Source: JAZDIU01 sp043804635 (GTDB lineage Bacteria > Chloroflexota > Dehalococcoidia > Dehalococcoidales > UBA2162). Taken from it: a stretch of 64,000 nt of DNA. Position 1 is the stretch's first letter. Every line of letters begins with the position of its first letter. This document shows positions 43,420 through 51,351 of the stretch, piece after piece. The notes beneath the pieces are model-generated. The model was given only the letters and a program-made list of their open reading frames with translations, ran no database searches and had not been told where the DNA came from. The stretch spans positions 10,548 through 74,547 of the forward strand of contig JAZDIU010000079.1 of NCBI GenBank assembly GCA_043804635.1, written 5' to 3'. Both the position numbers and the translations under genes were made by a program.

Positions 43420-44220
43420 CTATCCTTTCGCTCTGTAATAGACAGGGGCTGATTCCCCCAGGTCGTGCCACTGGATATATTCCTCAGCCCTGGCGACACA
43501 TCCGGTAACGCCCTTGGCATTCTGCTGGGCAAGGAAAATAGCCGCTTTCACCATTTTATCAGGGGTGGTCAGTTGCGACTTGTCGTAGGTGGGCGGCAGG
43601 TTGAAGACGAACCCTTCCGAAGCAACGGGCTGTAACGGTTTGTAGCAGTTGACAGCGATATTATATTTGCTAAGTTCGGCGGCGACGGCTTCAGTGAAGT
43701 GCTCGACAGCAGCTTTTGCCGTGCCGTAGGCGGCGCCGGTAACACTGCCGACCCGGCGGACTGCGGCATCGGAACTGGTGTTGATAATGCTGCCGCCCTT
43801 CAGTTTTATCATCGTGGGCAGAACCGCTTTGATACAATTGTAAGTACCGTTAATATTGACGCCCATTACCAGATTCCAGCGCTTGAGCGTAGTGTCCACG
43901 AAGGGCCCGGGAGTAGCGACACCGGCATTGTTAACCAGGATATCTATCCGGCCCCACTCGTCCAACACTTTTTTGACCATCGCCTGAACTTCAGTCTCTT
44001 CCATAATGTTAGTCTGAATGGCGATAGCTTTTCCGCCGGCGGCTTTAATCTCATCAGCAGTCTTGTTAATTGTGCCGGGTAAGCCGGACTTGAGCGCCTC
44101 TACGGTCCGGGCTACGATGGCAACTTTAGCTCCCTCTTTGGCAAAGCCAATGGCCACCGCTTTACCGATTCCCCGGCTGGCGCCGGTAACTATGGCAACT
44201 TTTCCATCAAGTACTCCCAT
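43420..44220 (-). CDS. Short-chain dehydrogenase/reductase 2
   Basis: 266 residues. VTGASRGIGKAVAIGF, NNAGVATPGPF, catalytic YGTAKAA. The tail after residue 200 (NCYKPLQPVASEGFVFN and RAEEYIQWHDLGESAPVYY) departs from the standard FabG ending, suggesting a distinct substrate pocket. Second gene of the HpaB-SDR-SDR operon on the minus strand. Confidence 0.9.
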   Translation of the reverse strand: MGVLDGKVAIVTGASRGIGKAVAIGFAKEGAKVAIVARTVEALKSGLPGTINKTADEIKAAGGKAIAIQTNIMEETEVQAMVKKVLDEWGRIDILVNNAGVATPGPFVDTTLKRWNLVMGVNINGTYNCIKAVLPTMIKLKGGSIINTSSDAAVRRVGSVTGAAYGTAKAAVEHFTEAVAAELSKYNIAVNCYKPLQPVASEGFVFNLPPTYDKSQLTTPDKMVKAAIFLAQQNAKGVTGCVARAEEYIQWHDLGESAPVYYRAKG

Positions 44221-44284
44221 TTTATCCTCCTTCTAATACGGATTCTTCGTCCTTCAGCCGAAGGACCCAGAATGACAAGCGAAG

Positions 44285-45772
44285 TTAAACTACCCATTTA
44301 GGCGGCCAGGGCGGTAATTCCTTCAGGAACGGGTGCTTTTCCCATCCCTTAATCCCGGCGACCCTCTTGGCAATAGATTTATATTTCTCCCAATCGGCAT
44401 AAGCATACATAGACATTATCTGAGCCGCCAGAGAGCCTTCGGCGTGAATGGTGGTGGCATCATGACCGTGACCGATGAGGTCCTTTACCATTCTAACGGC
44501 TTTTAGACGATCCTCAGTCGGGATACCATCCTTACCAGCGAGATACTTCTCGATGTAAGGTCTCTCCTCGGGATTATTCCAGTCTTTGTAATTGAAAACT
44601 GTGCTGACGATACCACCGGCAATATCCGAGATGAGCTTGGAAACCTGGTGCTGGTCGTTAGCGAACATAAACTTCGCCATATTTATGTAGGTTATATTAG
44701 GCGACACCATGCCGATATCGGGGAATGTGTCCGGATGCTCGCAGCCGGCCTGGGCTAGAACATCGACTATCTGACAATGGCAGGCAAGCCAGGCAAGTTT
44801 TTCTTGAATATGAGGATATCTATCGATGCCGTTATATTCCGCCATCAGAGCGGCAGCACCGGTCTCTTCTTCGGTGGATATTACTTTGTGACAGGTGCCG
44901 TAAAGACGATGGAAAACGCCGAAGAGCCATGCCTGGTCTCTGGAGAACTCCCATTCGCCAGCCATAAAGACACGATTCCAGGGAATAAAAACGTCATCGA
45001 AGACCAGCATAACCTCGCTGATGCCAGCGGTACGCGAACTCACAGGCCAGTTCCAATCGGCTTCCTCGCCTATATCCTGGTAATAACCGGGTGAAGTAAT
45101 CAATTTTAGACCTTTAGCATTCGCCGGAACGGCAAAGACCACAGCGTAGTCCTTATCTTCTTCACGGTGGGCACGGCAGGGCGAAACAATAAATTCATTG
45201 GCGGTGGGGCTGGCGCTGATGTGCATCTTGGCACCCCGCACCACGATGCCATCCTTTTTCTTATCGACGATTCTGACATAGAAGTCCTTGTGCTGAACCT
45301 GAGCCGACGGACGTAACCCACGGTTCCCCTTAACATCGGTAATAGCACCGGTGATTGCTGGATCGGTTTTCAGTAGGTGCTGATGATAATCTTTTATGGC
45401 ATCCGAATAGTGAGTTCCCTTGGCTTTATCGATTCTGGCAGCGACGATGCCTGAGGCGGCAAGGGCATCGGGACCCATACCGGGCATACGGGCGCCCATT
45501 CGCATAGTGTTAATATAGATTTGCCGGCGTCTAATCAGGTCTTCAGAAGATTTGGGCTGGTTAAAGAGGAACATTATTTTTTCGCCCTTCTCCTCGGTAA
45601 CGAGGAGCTTACTCCATTTGGGGTCGTTAGCCAAATGATAACTGAGGGCGACGCCGTTGATGCTTGCTTTGAATTTTGGGTGCTTGGTCATATCTTTTAT
45701 TTTCTCACCCTCAAAATAAAGCGCCCGACCATCTCTTAAGCTTTCCACATACTGTTCCGGGGTCCTAATCAT
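44285..45772 (-). CDS. HpaB / 4-hydroxybutyryl-CoA dehydratase-family flavoprotein
   Basis: 495 residues. Family of 4-hydroxyphenylacetate 3-hydroxylase large subunits and 4-hydroxybutyryl-CoA dehydratases: RTPEQYVESLRDGR start, MGARMPGMGPDALAA, HISASPTANEFIVSPCR, FDDVFIPWNRVFMAGEW. The dehydratase branch binds [4Fe-4S] with Cys99, Cys103, His292, Cys299 (C. aminobutyricum numbering). Here His288 and Cys294 are present but no Cys lies before Cys199, so two ligands are missing. It is more likely a flavin enzyme without the cluster, or a different lyase/hydroxylase. A perfect sigma-70 promoter lies upstream. AGGAGGCTACG precedes the ATG. Confidence 0.88.
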   Translation of the reverse strand: MIRTPEQYVESLRDGRALYFEGEKIKDMTKHPKFKASINGVALSYHLANDPKWSKLLVTEEKGEKIMFLFNQPKSSEDLIRRRQIYINTMRMGARMPGMGPDALAASGIVAARIDKAKGTHYSDAIKDYHQHLLKTDPAITGAITDVKGNRGLRPSAQVQHKDFYVRIVDKKKDGIVVRGAKMHISASPTANEFIVSPCRAHREEDKDYAVVFAVPANAKGLKLITSPGYYQDIGEEADWNWPVSSRTAGISEVMLVFDDVFIPWNRVFMAGEWEFSRDQAWLFGVFHRLYGTCHKVISTEEETGAAALMAEYNGIDRYPHIQEKLAWLACHCQIVDVLAQAGCEHPDTFPDIGMVSPNITYINMAKFMFANDQHQVSKLISDIAGGIVSTVFNYKDWNNPEERPYIEKYLAGKDGIPTEDRLKAVRMVKDLIGHGHDATTIHAEGSLAAQIMSMYAYADWEKYKSIAKRVAGIKGWEKHPFLKELPPWPPKWVV

Positions 45773-45814
45773 CGTAGCCTCCTTTTATTTTTAAATAACG
45801 CTCGTAAAAATACG

Positions 45815-45859
45815 AACTGCGCAGTTGCTCAGTATAAGAAGTTAACTGCTCTTTGTCAA
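45815..45859 (-). promoter_or_regulatory. Promoter of the HpaB/SDR operon with palindrome at its start site
   Basis: Minus-strand TTGACA (45859-45854), 17-bp spacer, TATACT (45836-45831). Directly after the -10 box lies a perfect 12-bp palindrome AACTGCGCAGTT (45815-45826), where a bound repressor would cover the start site. A TCGTA/TACGA hairpin follows. Confidence 0.65.
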
Positions 45860-45870
45860 GAGTAAAAGGG

Positions 45871-45901
45871 TTGACAATCATTCCCAATCGGGGTGTATCA
45901 T
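45871..45901 (+). promoter_or_regulatory. Promoter of paralogue 1, 19-bp spacer
   Basis: TTGACA (45871-45876), 19-bp spacer, TATCAT (45896-45901), followed by TAGGC. It shares TTGACAA-N12-(C/G)GGGTGTAT-N-ATTA with the promoter of paralogue 2. A 19-bp spacer is what MerR-type activators use, though no regulator was seen. -35 boxes of this and the HpaB promoter are 11 bp apart, back to back. Confidence 0.5.
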
Positions 45902-45928
45902 TAGGCAGGCTGAATTAAGGAGGGAAAA

Positions 45929-47482
45929 TTGAGTAAACGTTTAGATAAAGTTAAGTTAGTAAAAGGGCGGCAGTGGGAGCGGCAGGACCCTATAGATAAC
46001 ATCGGGGTATCTACTTATGTTTTAATCAAGGATGCGATTCAAGAAGGAAGAAACGATCTGGCTAAAGATTTAGCCGATTACGTTTACTTCTGGGAGACCA
46101 AGTTCGCCCGCGATACCAATTTCGACTTGATTGCGGGCTGGCCCGAATTTGTCAGAATCAACTACGGCGAGTATGCGGAAATCGAAGACCAGAGAGCGGC
46201 GATGATACAGACACGTATGTGGAAATTGCCGTTTACCGAAAAGCCTACCGTCCAGAAACGCGAGCAAAGCCCTTACGATTACACTATGGGATACGGGTGG
46301 AGGATGTTGAAATACCACCGGATGGGGAAAAACGATGGAGCCGGCGGGTTTACTATCGAGGAATATCCAGACAGATATGAGTTCGTCTGGGACCCGTGCT
46401 ACAGCGGCGGGAGGCCGAGACGTGGCGACCCCGTTACCGGCACTCCGCCACGAACGAGTCCGCTCTATACCGGCAATCAGGTACCACATCCCTGGTCGTG
46501 GGGGAAGACAGGAGTCCCCGGCTATTGTATGCACTGTGCCCTCATTCACAATATTATGGATGTCGAGCAGAGGGGATACTTGCAGTGGGCTTCGGGGTAT
46601 CCCGACGACCCCTGGAAGCCCTGCACATACATCGCCTACAAAGATGTCGACTGGATTCCCGAGGAATACTATACACGAATTGGGAGAACTAAACCGAAGG
46701 TAACTTCGACCGCACCCAGACCAAAAGACGTGAACAAGCTAATCAGGGTGATACATTCGGACGAACTGGGACCGGAGTGGGTGCCGACGCTCACTATGCT
46801 GAAGAAAGCTATCGATGCCGGGAAAAAGAAGGAGGCTCTAAAGATTGTAGACCAGATGCGTGACGAAATGGGACGGATCAGTATGCTTATCTGGAACTGG
46901 TCTTGGATGGAATTAATTATAGAGAAATATGGCTACAACGAGCTTTACCATGCTTTGAGGTCGATCCCCTGTTCATACGCACTACCACCGGCTCCTGAGG
47001 AGCCAAGACCGACCAAAGCCGACATACCCAATGCCGAGGAACGGGCACGGAGAGGCGCGTTATGGGGCAGGTCCGACCGAAGCGGTCCAAATGCCGATTG
47101 TTCGGTCAACATCATCGACGAGCCGGATAGAGTTGTAATGGAACTCGCTCCCTGCGGCAGCGGCGGACGAGGTCTGATGACGATAGATACGCCCGGGATG
47201 GAGAGGGGACCTGTGACTGGAAACCCATGGAATTTCAAGACAACACCCGTAGCTCACCCTGTCGCCTGGAACAAGGTAGGAGTTCCCAATTATTGTGCCC
47301 GTTGCTGCGTCCATATGGAGATGGGGTCTTTATCGCGATACGGTTATCTTACCACAGTCATAGAGCGTCCGGAGAATGCCACCGACCCGAATTGCCGGTG
47401 GTTCTTCTACAGGGACGTGGACGATATTCCCGAGAAATACTACACAAGGATTGGGGCTAAGAAACCGGCGAGGCAGAAATAG
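45929..47482 (+). CDS. Internally duplicated Cys-rich protein, paralogue 1, unknown function
   Basis: 517 residues, no family recognised. Two homologous halves. Half 1: helical part (TYVLIKDAIQEGRNDLAKD), DPCYSGGRPRRGDP, HPWSWGKTGVPGYCMHC, then PCTYIAYKDVDWIPEEYYTR. Half 2: MLKKAIDAGKKKEALKIVD, PCGSGGRG, HPVAWNKVGVPNYCARCC, then NCRWFFYRDVDDIPEKYYTR. Each half has one four-Cys set: Cys157-Cys200-Cys203-Cys232 and Cys409-Cys456-Cys459-Cys489. No signal peptide or membrane helix. Start codon TTG with AAGGAGGG upstream. Faintly reminiscent of ATC-hydrolase-like domains, but this is not claimed. Paralogues 2 and 3 follow. Confidence 0.85.
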   Translation: MSKRLDKVKLVKGRQWERQDPIDNIGVSTYVLIKDAIQEGRNDLAKDLADYVYFWETKFARDTNFDLIAGWPEFVRINYGEYAEIEDQRAAMIQTRMWKLPFTEKPTVQKREQSPYDYTMGYGWRMLKYHRMGKNDGAGGFTIEEYPDRYEFVWDPCYSGGRPRRGDPVTGTPPRTSPLYTGNQVPHPWSWGKTGVPGYCMHCALIHNIMDVEQRGYLQWASGYPDDPWKPCTYIAYKDVDWIPEEYYTRIGRTKPKVTSTAPRPKDVNKLIRVIHSDELGPEWVPTLTMLKKAIDAGKKKEALKIVDQMRDEMGRISMLIWNWSWMELIIEKYGYNELYHALRSIPCSYALPPAPEEPRPTKADIPNAEERARRGALWGRSDRSGPNADCSVNIIDEPDRVVMELAPCGSGGRGLMTIDTPGMERGPVTGNPWNFKTTPVAHPVAWNKVGVPNYCARCCVHMEMGSLSRYGYLTTVIERPENATDPNCRWFFYRDVDDIPEKYYTRIGAKKPARQK

Positions 47483-47576
47483 AAATTCGGAATTCGAATC
47501 CTTCGGCAAGCTCAGGACAGGTATTGAAATACGAAACAAATTCAAAACCACAGATCAAAAGTTAAAAAATGACTGG

Positions 47577-47646
47577 ATTCCGGCTTCCGCCGGAATGACA
47601 AAGATACCCACCTCCGCCACCGGACGGGCGGGTTAGAAACCCGCCC
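47577..47646. repeat. Intergenic hairpin repeats between paralogues 1 and 2
   Basis: ATTCCGGC/GCCGGAAT (47577-47596, loop TTCC) and GGGCGGGTT/AACCCGCCC (47626-47646, loop AGA), both of the kind scattered through many bacterial genomes. The preceding stretch holds a CTTCGGCAAGCTCAGGAC piece. The rest of this 331-nt gap is the promoter of paralogue 2. Confidence 0.55.
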
Positions 47647-47687
47647 CTACGAAATCGGATTGGTCTCGCAATGGCATTAGAAAAAGT

Positions 47688-47718
47688 TTGACAACGTTTA
47701 GCGTAGCGGGTGTATGAT
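47688..47718 (+). promoter_or_regulatory. Promoter of paralogue 2, 19-bp spacer
   Basis: TTGACA (47688-47693), 19-bp spacer, TATGAT (47713-47718), then TAAGGC. Same length and similar sequence as the promoter of paralogue 1 despite different surrounding sequence. Confidence 0.5.
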
Positions 47719-47813
47719 TAAGGCGATTGTAGGCACATACGTAAGTAATACGCACGATAGCCGATGAATGCTCGGAGATATTTAAAATTATAGAAGGAGG
47801 TAAGGAATAAATA

Positions 47814-49478
47814 ATGAGCAAACGGCTGGATAAGGTCAAATTAGTCAAGGGGTTCAAGTGGGAAAGACAGGACGACCTGGATAATCAGGGAGTCCCGACC
47901 TACGACCTCGTCAAGGATGCGATAAAAGAGGGCAAGACCGACATAGCTAAAGACCTGCTGGATTATTTGTACTTCTGGGAGATTAAGTTCGTCCGCGACT
48001 CAAACATCGACATCGTTGGGGGGTTCCCGCAGTTCTGGATGACCAGATATGGCGAGGAGCAGCTCTTCGATGTTTACTGGGAATTGCTCTGCCGGCAACG
48101 CGGCGTGGCTTCCTGGCCTGTCCCACCGGTTGGACTAAAACACCGCCAGATGACCGGTTTCGACTACGCTATGGAGCACGCTATCTGGATGGTTAGACCC
48201 CACCGGATGGGCCGATTAGATGGAACAGGCGGATTCGTCCTAGAAGAATACGAAGACAGGTATGAAGTGGTCTGGGACCCATGCTATACAGGCGGCCGGA
48301 CCAGACGGGGCGACCCAATTGCCAGTATGCCGCCGCACACGGCGCCACCATTTAACTATGCGACGAACAAAGTCCCACACCCCTGGACGTGGGGCAAGAC
48401 TGGAGTAACCGGTTACTGCATACACTGCACGTTACTGCACGAGCTAATGGACGTAGCACAGACGGATGGATATTTAGGACAGTGGGTCAGCGGCTATCCA
48501 GAAAATCCCTGGGACCCCTGCCGCTATATTACCTATAAGAATGTCGACTGGATTCCGGAGAAATATTATACGAGGCTCGGCAAAACCAAACCCAAGCCAA
48601 AGGCACCAATCCCCAAGTTCAAGGATGTAACCAAACCTATTAAAGTTACCCATTCACACGAACTGGGACCGTTCTGGAAAGTTACCGATGGTGAGCACTG
48701 GATGAACTTCGTCCCCAGAATAAAGAAAGCACTGGACGAGGGCAAAAAAGCGAAAGCCTTAAAGCTTGTCGATATGCTGCGGGCAGAGACAGCTCTCTGG
48801 CACGCCCGATACCCGATCAGATGGAACTGGTCGTGGATAGACCTGGTTATCGAAAGATTCGGTTACGACGAGGTACATTACGCTCTAAGGTCGCTTTATT
48901 CCCGAATGGAACCACCGCTGGCGCCGGACGAGCCGAAGCTAACCAAAGACCAGATTCCAAGTGCCGAAGTAAGAGCCAAGAAGGCAGCCGCCTGGGGCAG
49001 AGGCGACCTCAGCGGACCCAACTCCGAAGGCTCGGTCAAAATCATCGACGAACCAGACCGGATTGTAATGGAGCTTAATCCCTGCGGCAGCGTGGGACGA
49101 AACCTGCTGCCAATGGATAAAGTGGACGACCTCACCGCCGAGATAATCAAAGAACTGGTGCTGCCCGCAGGACCCGCTTACTCAGGGCCAAGAGGGCCGT
49201 TAACGGAAGCACCCTTCAACTACAAGGTAACCACCAAAGCCCATCCAATAGGCTGGGGCAAGGTGGGCATACCCAACCTCTGCACACGGTGCTGCGTCCA
49301 GTTCGAGATGGACGCGGTAGCCCGCACCGGATACCTCACCACCGTTATCGAGCGGCCAGAGAATGCCACCGACCCAAATTGCCGCTGGTTCTTCTACAAG
49401 AACTTGGACGATATCCCGGAAAAGTACTACACCAGAATCGGGATGAAGAAACCAGCCCGCCAGGCAAAAAAGAAATAA
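47814..49478 (+). CDS. Internally duplicated Cys-rich protein, paralogue 2, unknown function
   Basis: 554 residues, co-linear with paralogue 1, identical at roughly half of positions by eye. Four-Cys sets conserved in both halves (DPCYTGGRTRRGDP, GYCIHC, PCRYITYKN; then PCGSVGRN, LCTRCC, NCRWFFYKN). It has an extra segment of about 20 residues before the last domain (VDDLTAEIIKELVLPAGPAY), also seen shorter in paralogue 3. GAAGGAGG precedes ATG 47814. A terminator-like hairpin lies just after it. Confidence 0.85.
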   Translation: MSKRLDKVKLVKGFKWERQDDLDNQGVPTYDLVKDAIKEGKTDIAKDLLDYLYFWEIKFVRDSNIDIVGGFPQFWMTRYGEEQLFDVYWELLCRQRGVASWPVPPVGLKHRQMTGFDYAMEHAIWMVRPHRMGRLDGTGGFVLEEYEDRYEVVWDPCYTGGRTRRGDPIASMPPHTAPPFNYATNKVPHPWTWGKTGVTGYCIHCTLLHELMDVAQTDGYLGQWVSGYPENPWDPCRYITYKNVDWIPEKYYTRLGKTKPKPKAPIPKFKDVTKPIKVTHSHELGPFWKVTDGEHWMNFVPRIKKALDEGKKAKALKLVDMLRAETALWHARYPIRWNWSWIDLVIERFGYDEVHYALRSLYSRMEPPLAPDEPKLTKDQIPSAEVRAKKAAAWGRGDLSGPNSEGSVKIIDEPDRIVMELNPCGSVGRNLLPMDKVDDLTAEIIKELVLPAGPAYSGPRGPLTEAPFNYKVTTKAHPIGWGKVGIPNLCTRCCVQFEMDAVARTGYLTTVIERPENATDPNCRWFFYKNLDDIPEKYYTRIGMKKPARQAKKK

Positions 49479-49485
49479 GGTTAAG

Positions 49486-49514
49486 ACGAGTCCTCGCAAA
49501 AAGCGAGGACTCGT
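49486..49514 (+). terminator. Hairpin between paralogues 2 and 3
   Basis: Perfect 12-bp stem ACGAGTCCTCGC/GCGAGGACTCGT with loop AAAAA followed by TATTTAT. It could be a partial terminator that lowers expression of paralogue 3, or an RNA-stability element. Confidence 0.6.
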
Positions 49515-49545
49515 TATTTATAAGCAATAAAAGAAGGAGGTGTAA

Positions 49546-51144
49546 ATGTCCAAGCGTCTGGATAAGGTTAAACTGGTAAGAGGAAAACCGTGGGAAAGAA
49601 TGGACTCCCTGGATAACATCGGGGTGTCCACGTATGGGCTCATCAAGGACGCCATAAAGGAAGGGCAAAACGAACTGGCTAAGGACCTGATAGATTACCT
49701 TTATTTCCGCGAGATTAAGTTCGTCCTCGACGCCAATATCGATTTGGTCGGGGGATTCCCCCAGTTCATGATGACTCACTATGGCGAAGATGAGCTATAT
49801 GGTGATTATAAAGACCTTCTAGTGCGTAACCGCGGGCTGACCAAATGGCCGATGCCGCCAGTCAAGAAACGGGATATCAGCAACGTAGAATGGGCTTTCG
49901 ATTACGCCGCCAGAATGCTGAGACTACACCGGATGGGTAAAATGGATGGGACGGCCGGTGTCAATATCAACGAATATGAAGATAGGGTCGAAATTCTCTG
50001 GGACCCATGCTATACCGGCGGCCGGACCAGACGGGGCGACCCGATTGCGAGTATGCCCGCCCACACAGCACACCCCTTCAATTATACAACCAATAAGCTC
50101 CCGCACTTCTGGACGGGGGGTATGACCGGAGTAACCGGGTACTGCATTCATTGCTTTATCCTCCATATGATAATGGACTACGAGCAGACAGGCTACTTAG
50201 GACAGTGGATTGTCGGTTACCCGGAGAATCCCTGGGAACCGTGCCCCTATATCGCCTATAAGGACACCGACTGGATTCCGGCGAAATACTATGAGATAGT
50301 CGGGGCAAAAAAGCCTAAGGTGATGTCAAAGAAACCGGCACCCAAAAACCCGAAACTTATTAGAACGTACCATTCGGACGAGCTTGGTCCACGCTTTATA
50401 AACTCGGTACCGCTCTTGAGAAAAACCATCGATGCGGGCAAAAAAGAAGAGGCATTAAAGCTGGTAGACCGGATGGATGCCGAGAGACGGATTCACCGAT
50501 ATCCCCTGACCTGGAACTGGGGATGGTCGGACACTATCGTGAGAAAGCACGGCTATAATGAGCTTTATCACGCCATAAGGTCGCTTTATTCCCGATACGA
50601 GCCGCCGCTGGAAGCGGGAGAACACAGGCCTACGAAGTCGGAACTGCCGAGCGCTGAAGACAGGGTACGGAAAGCGGCCCTCTGGGGCAGAGGCGACCGC
50701 AGCGGTCCCGACGAGAGCTCGGTCAAAATCGTCGACGAGGGTAGCCGGTATGTAATGGAGCTTAATCCGTGCGGCAGCGTGGGGAGAGGCTTAATGAGCT
50801 GGGATTCACTGGACCCGGTCACCGCAGCAGTCGCTAAAGACTTGAAGGTAACCGGAATCGAGAGGGGACCTTATACCAAATCTCCTTTCAATTTCGGAGT
50901 ATCAACAGAGCGTCATCCGGTACTGTGGAACAAGTTGGGCGTTCCTCACGCCTGTGCCCGAAGCTGCGTCCATTTCGAGACATCCGCAGTAGCCAAACAT
51001 GGATATCTCACCACGGTAATAGAACGCTCCGAGGACCCTGAAGACCCGAATTGCCGCTGGTTCTTCTATAAGGACCTGGACGATGTTCCTGAGAAATTCT
51101 ACACCCGGATTGGGGCGAAGAAGCCGCCCCTGTCAAAGAAGTAG
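49546..51144 (+). CDS. Internally duplicated Cys-rich protein, paralogue 3, unknown function
   Basis: 532 residues, same architecture: N-terminal SKRLDKVKLVRGK, helical region, DPCYTGGRTRRGDP, GYCIHC, PCPYIAYKDTDWIP; second half with AIDAG-like DAGKKEEALKLVDRM, PCGSVGRGLM, ACARSC and NCRWFFYKDLDD. In the second half the CxxC reads CARSC (C-x3-C), so the metal site there may be altered. AGAAGGAGGTG precedes the ATG. The gap to DUF362 holds two palindromic elements. Confidence 0.85.
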   Translation: MSKRLDKVKLVRGKPWERMDSLDNIGVSTYGLIKDAIKEGQNELAKDLIDYLYFREIKFVLDANIDLVGGFPQFMMTHYGEDELYGDYKDLLVRNRGLTKWPMPPVKKRDISNVEWAFDYAARMLRLHRMGKMDGTAGVNINEYEDRVEILWDPCYTGGRTRRGDPIASMPAHTAHPFNYTTNKLPHFWTGGMTGVTGYCIHCFILHMIMDYEQTGYLGQWIVGYPENPWEPCPYIAYKDTDWIPAKYYEIVGAKKPKVMSKKPAPKNPKLIRTYHSDELGPRFINSVPLLRKTIDAGKKEEALKLVDRMDAERRIHRYPLTWNWGWSDTIVRKHGYNELYHAIRSLYSRYEPPLEAGEHRPTKSELPSAEDRVRKAALWGRGDRSGPDESSVKIVDEGSRYVMELNPCGSVGRGLMSWDSLDPVTAAVAKDLKVTGIERGPYTKSPFNFGVSTERHPVLWNKLGVPHACARSCVHFETSAVAKHGYLTTVIERSEDPEDPNCRWFFYKDLDDVPEKFYTRIGAKKPPLSKK

Positions 51145-51152
51145 AATCAAGG

Positions 51153-51211
51153 TTCTTCACCCGAAGGATGGTTCGACAAACTCACCACGAACGGGTCCTT
51201 CGGGTGAAGAA
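51153..51211. repeat. 16-bp inverted repeat around a GTTCGACAA-type core
   Basis: Arms 51153-51168 and 51196-51211 are perfectly complementary; the loop contains GTTCG/CGAAC forming a second stem. The core TTCGACAAACTCACCACGAA is of a widely dispersed intergenic repeat type. Confidence 0.6.
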
Positions 51212-51225
51212 AAATTCTCTAATAC

Positions 51226-51316
51226 GCCTCCCCTTTGTAAAAGGGGAAATAAGGGGGATTTTCAAGACTGATGAAAAGAAAATCCCTCTCAATCTCCCTT
51301 TAAGAAAGGGAGAAGT
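51226..51316. repeat. MITE-like palindrome with internal hairpins
   Basis: Arms of about 36 nt, imperfect, each with its own small hairpin (CCCCTTT/AAAAGGGG and CTCCCTTT/AAAGGGAG) around GGGGATTTTC and GAAAATCCC. Similar half-sequences occur in repeat copy A. Precedes the DUF362 gene. Confidence 0.5.
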
Positions 51317-51351
51317 TAGTTTTAAATTATAAACAACCAGGGGGTAACGTT

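Noticed and set aside
44285..45772. Canonical 4-hydroxybutyryl-CoA dehydratase (abfD) for a carbon-fixation cycle
   Set aside because: Two of the four cluster ligands are missing and no other genes of such a cycle are nearby.
45929..51144. Assembly duplication of one gene three times
   Set aside because: The copies differ throughout in sequence and length and have different flanking sequences, so they are old paralogues.
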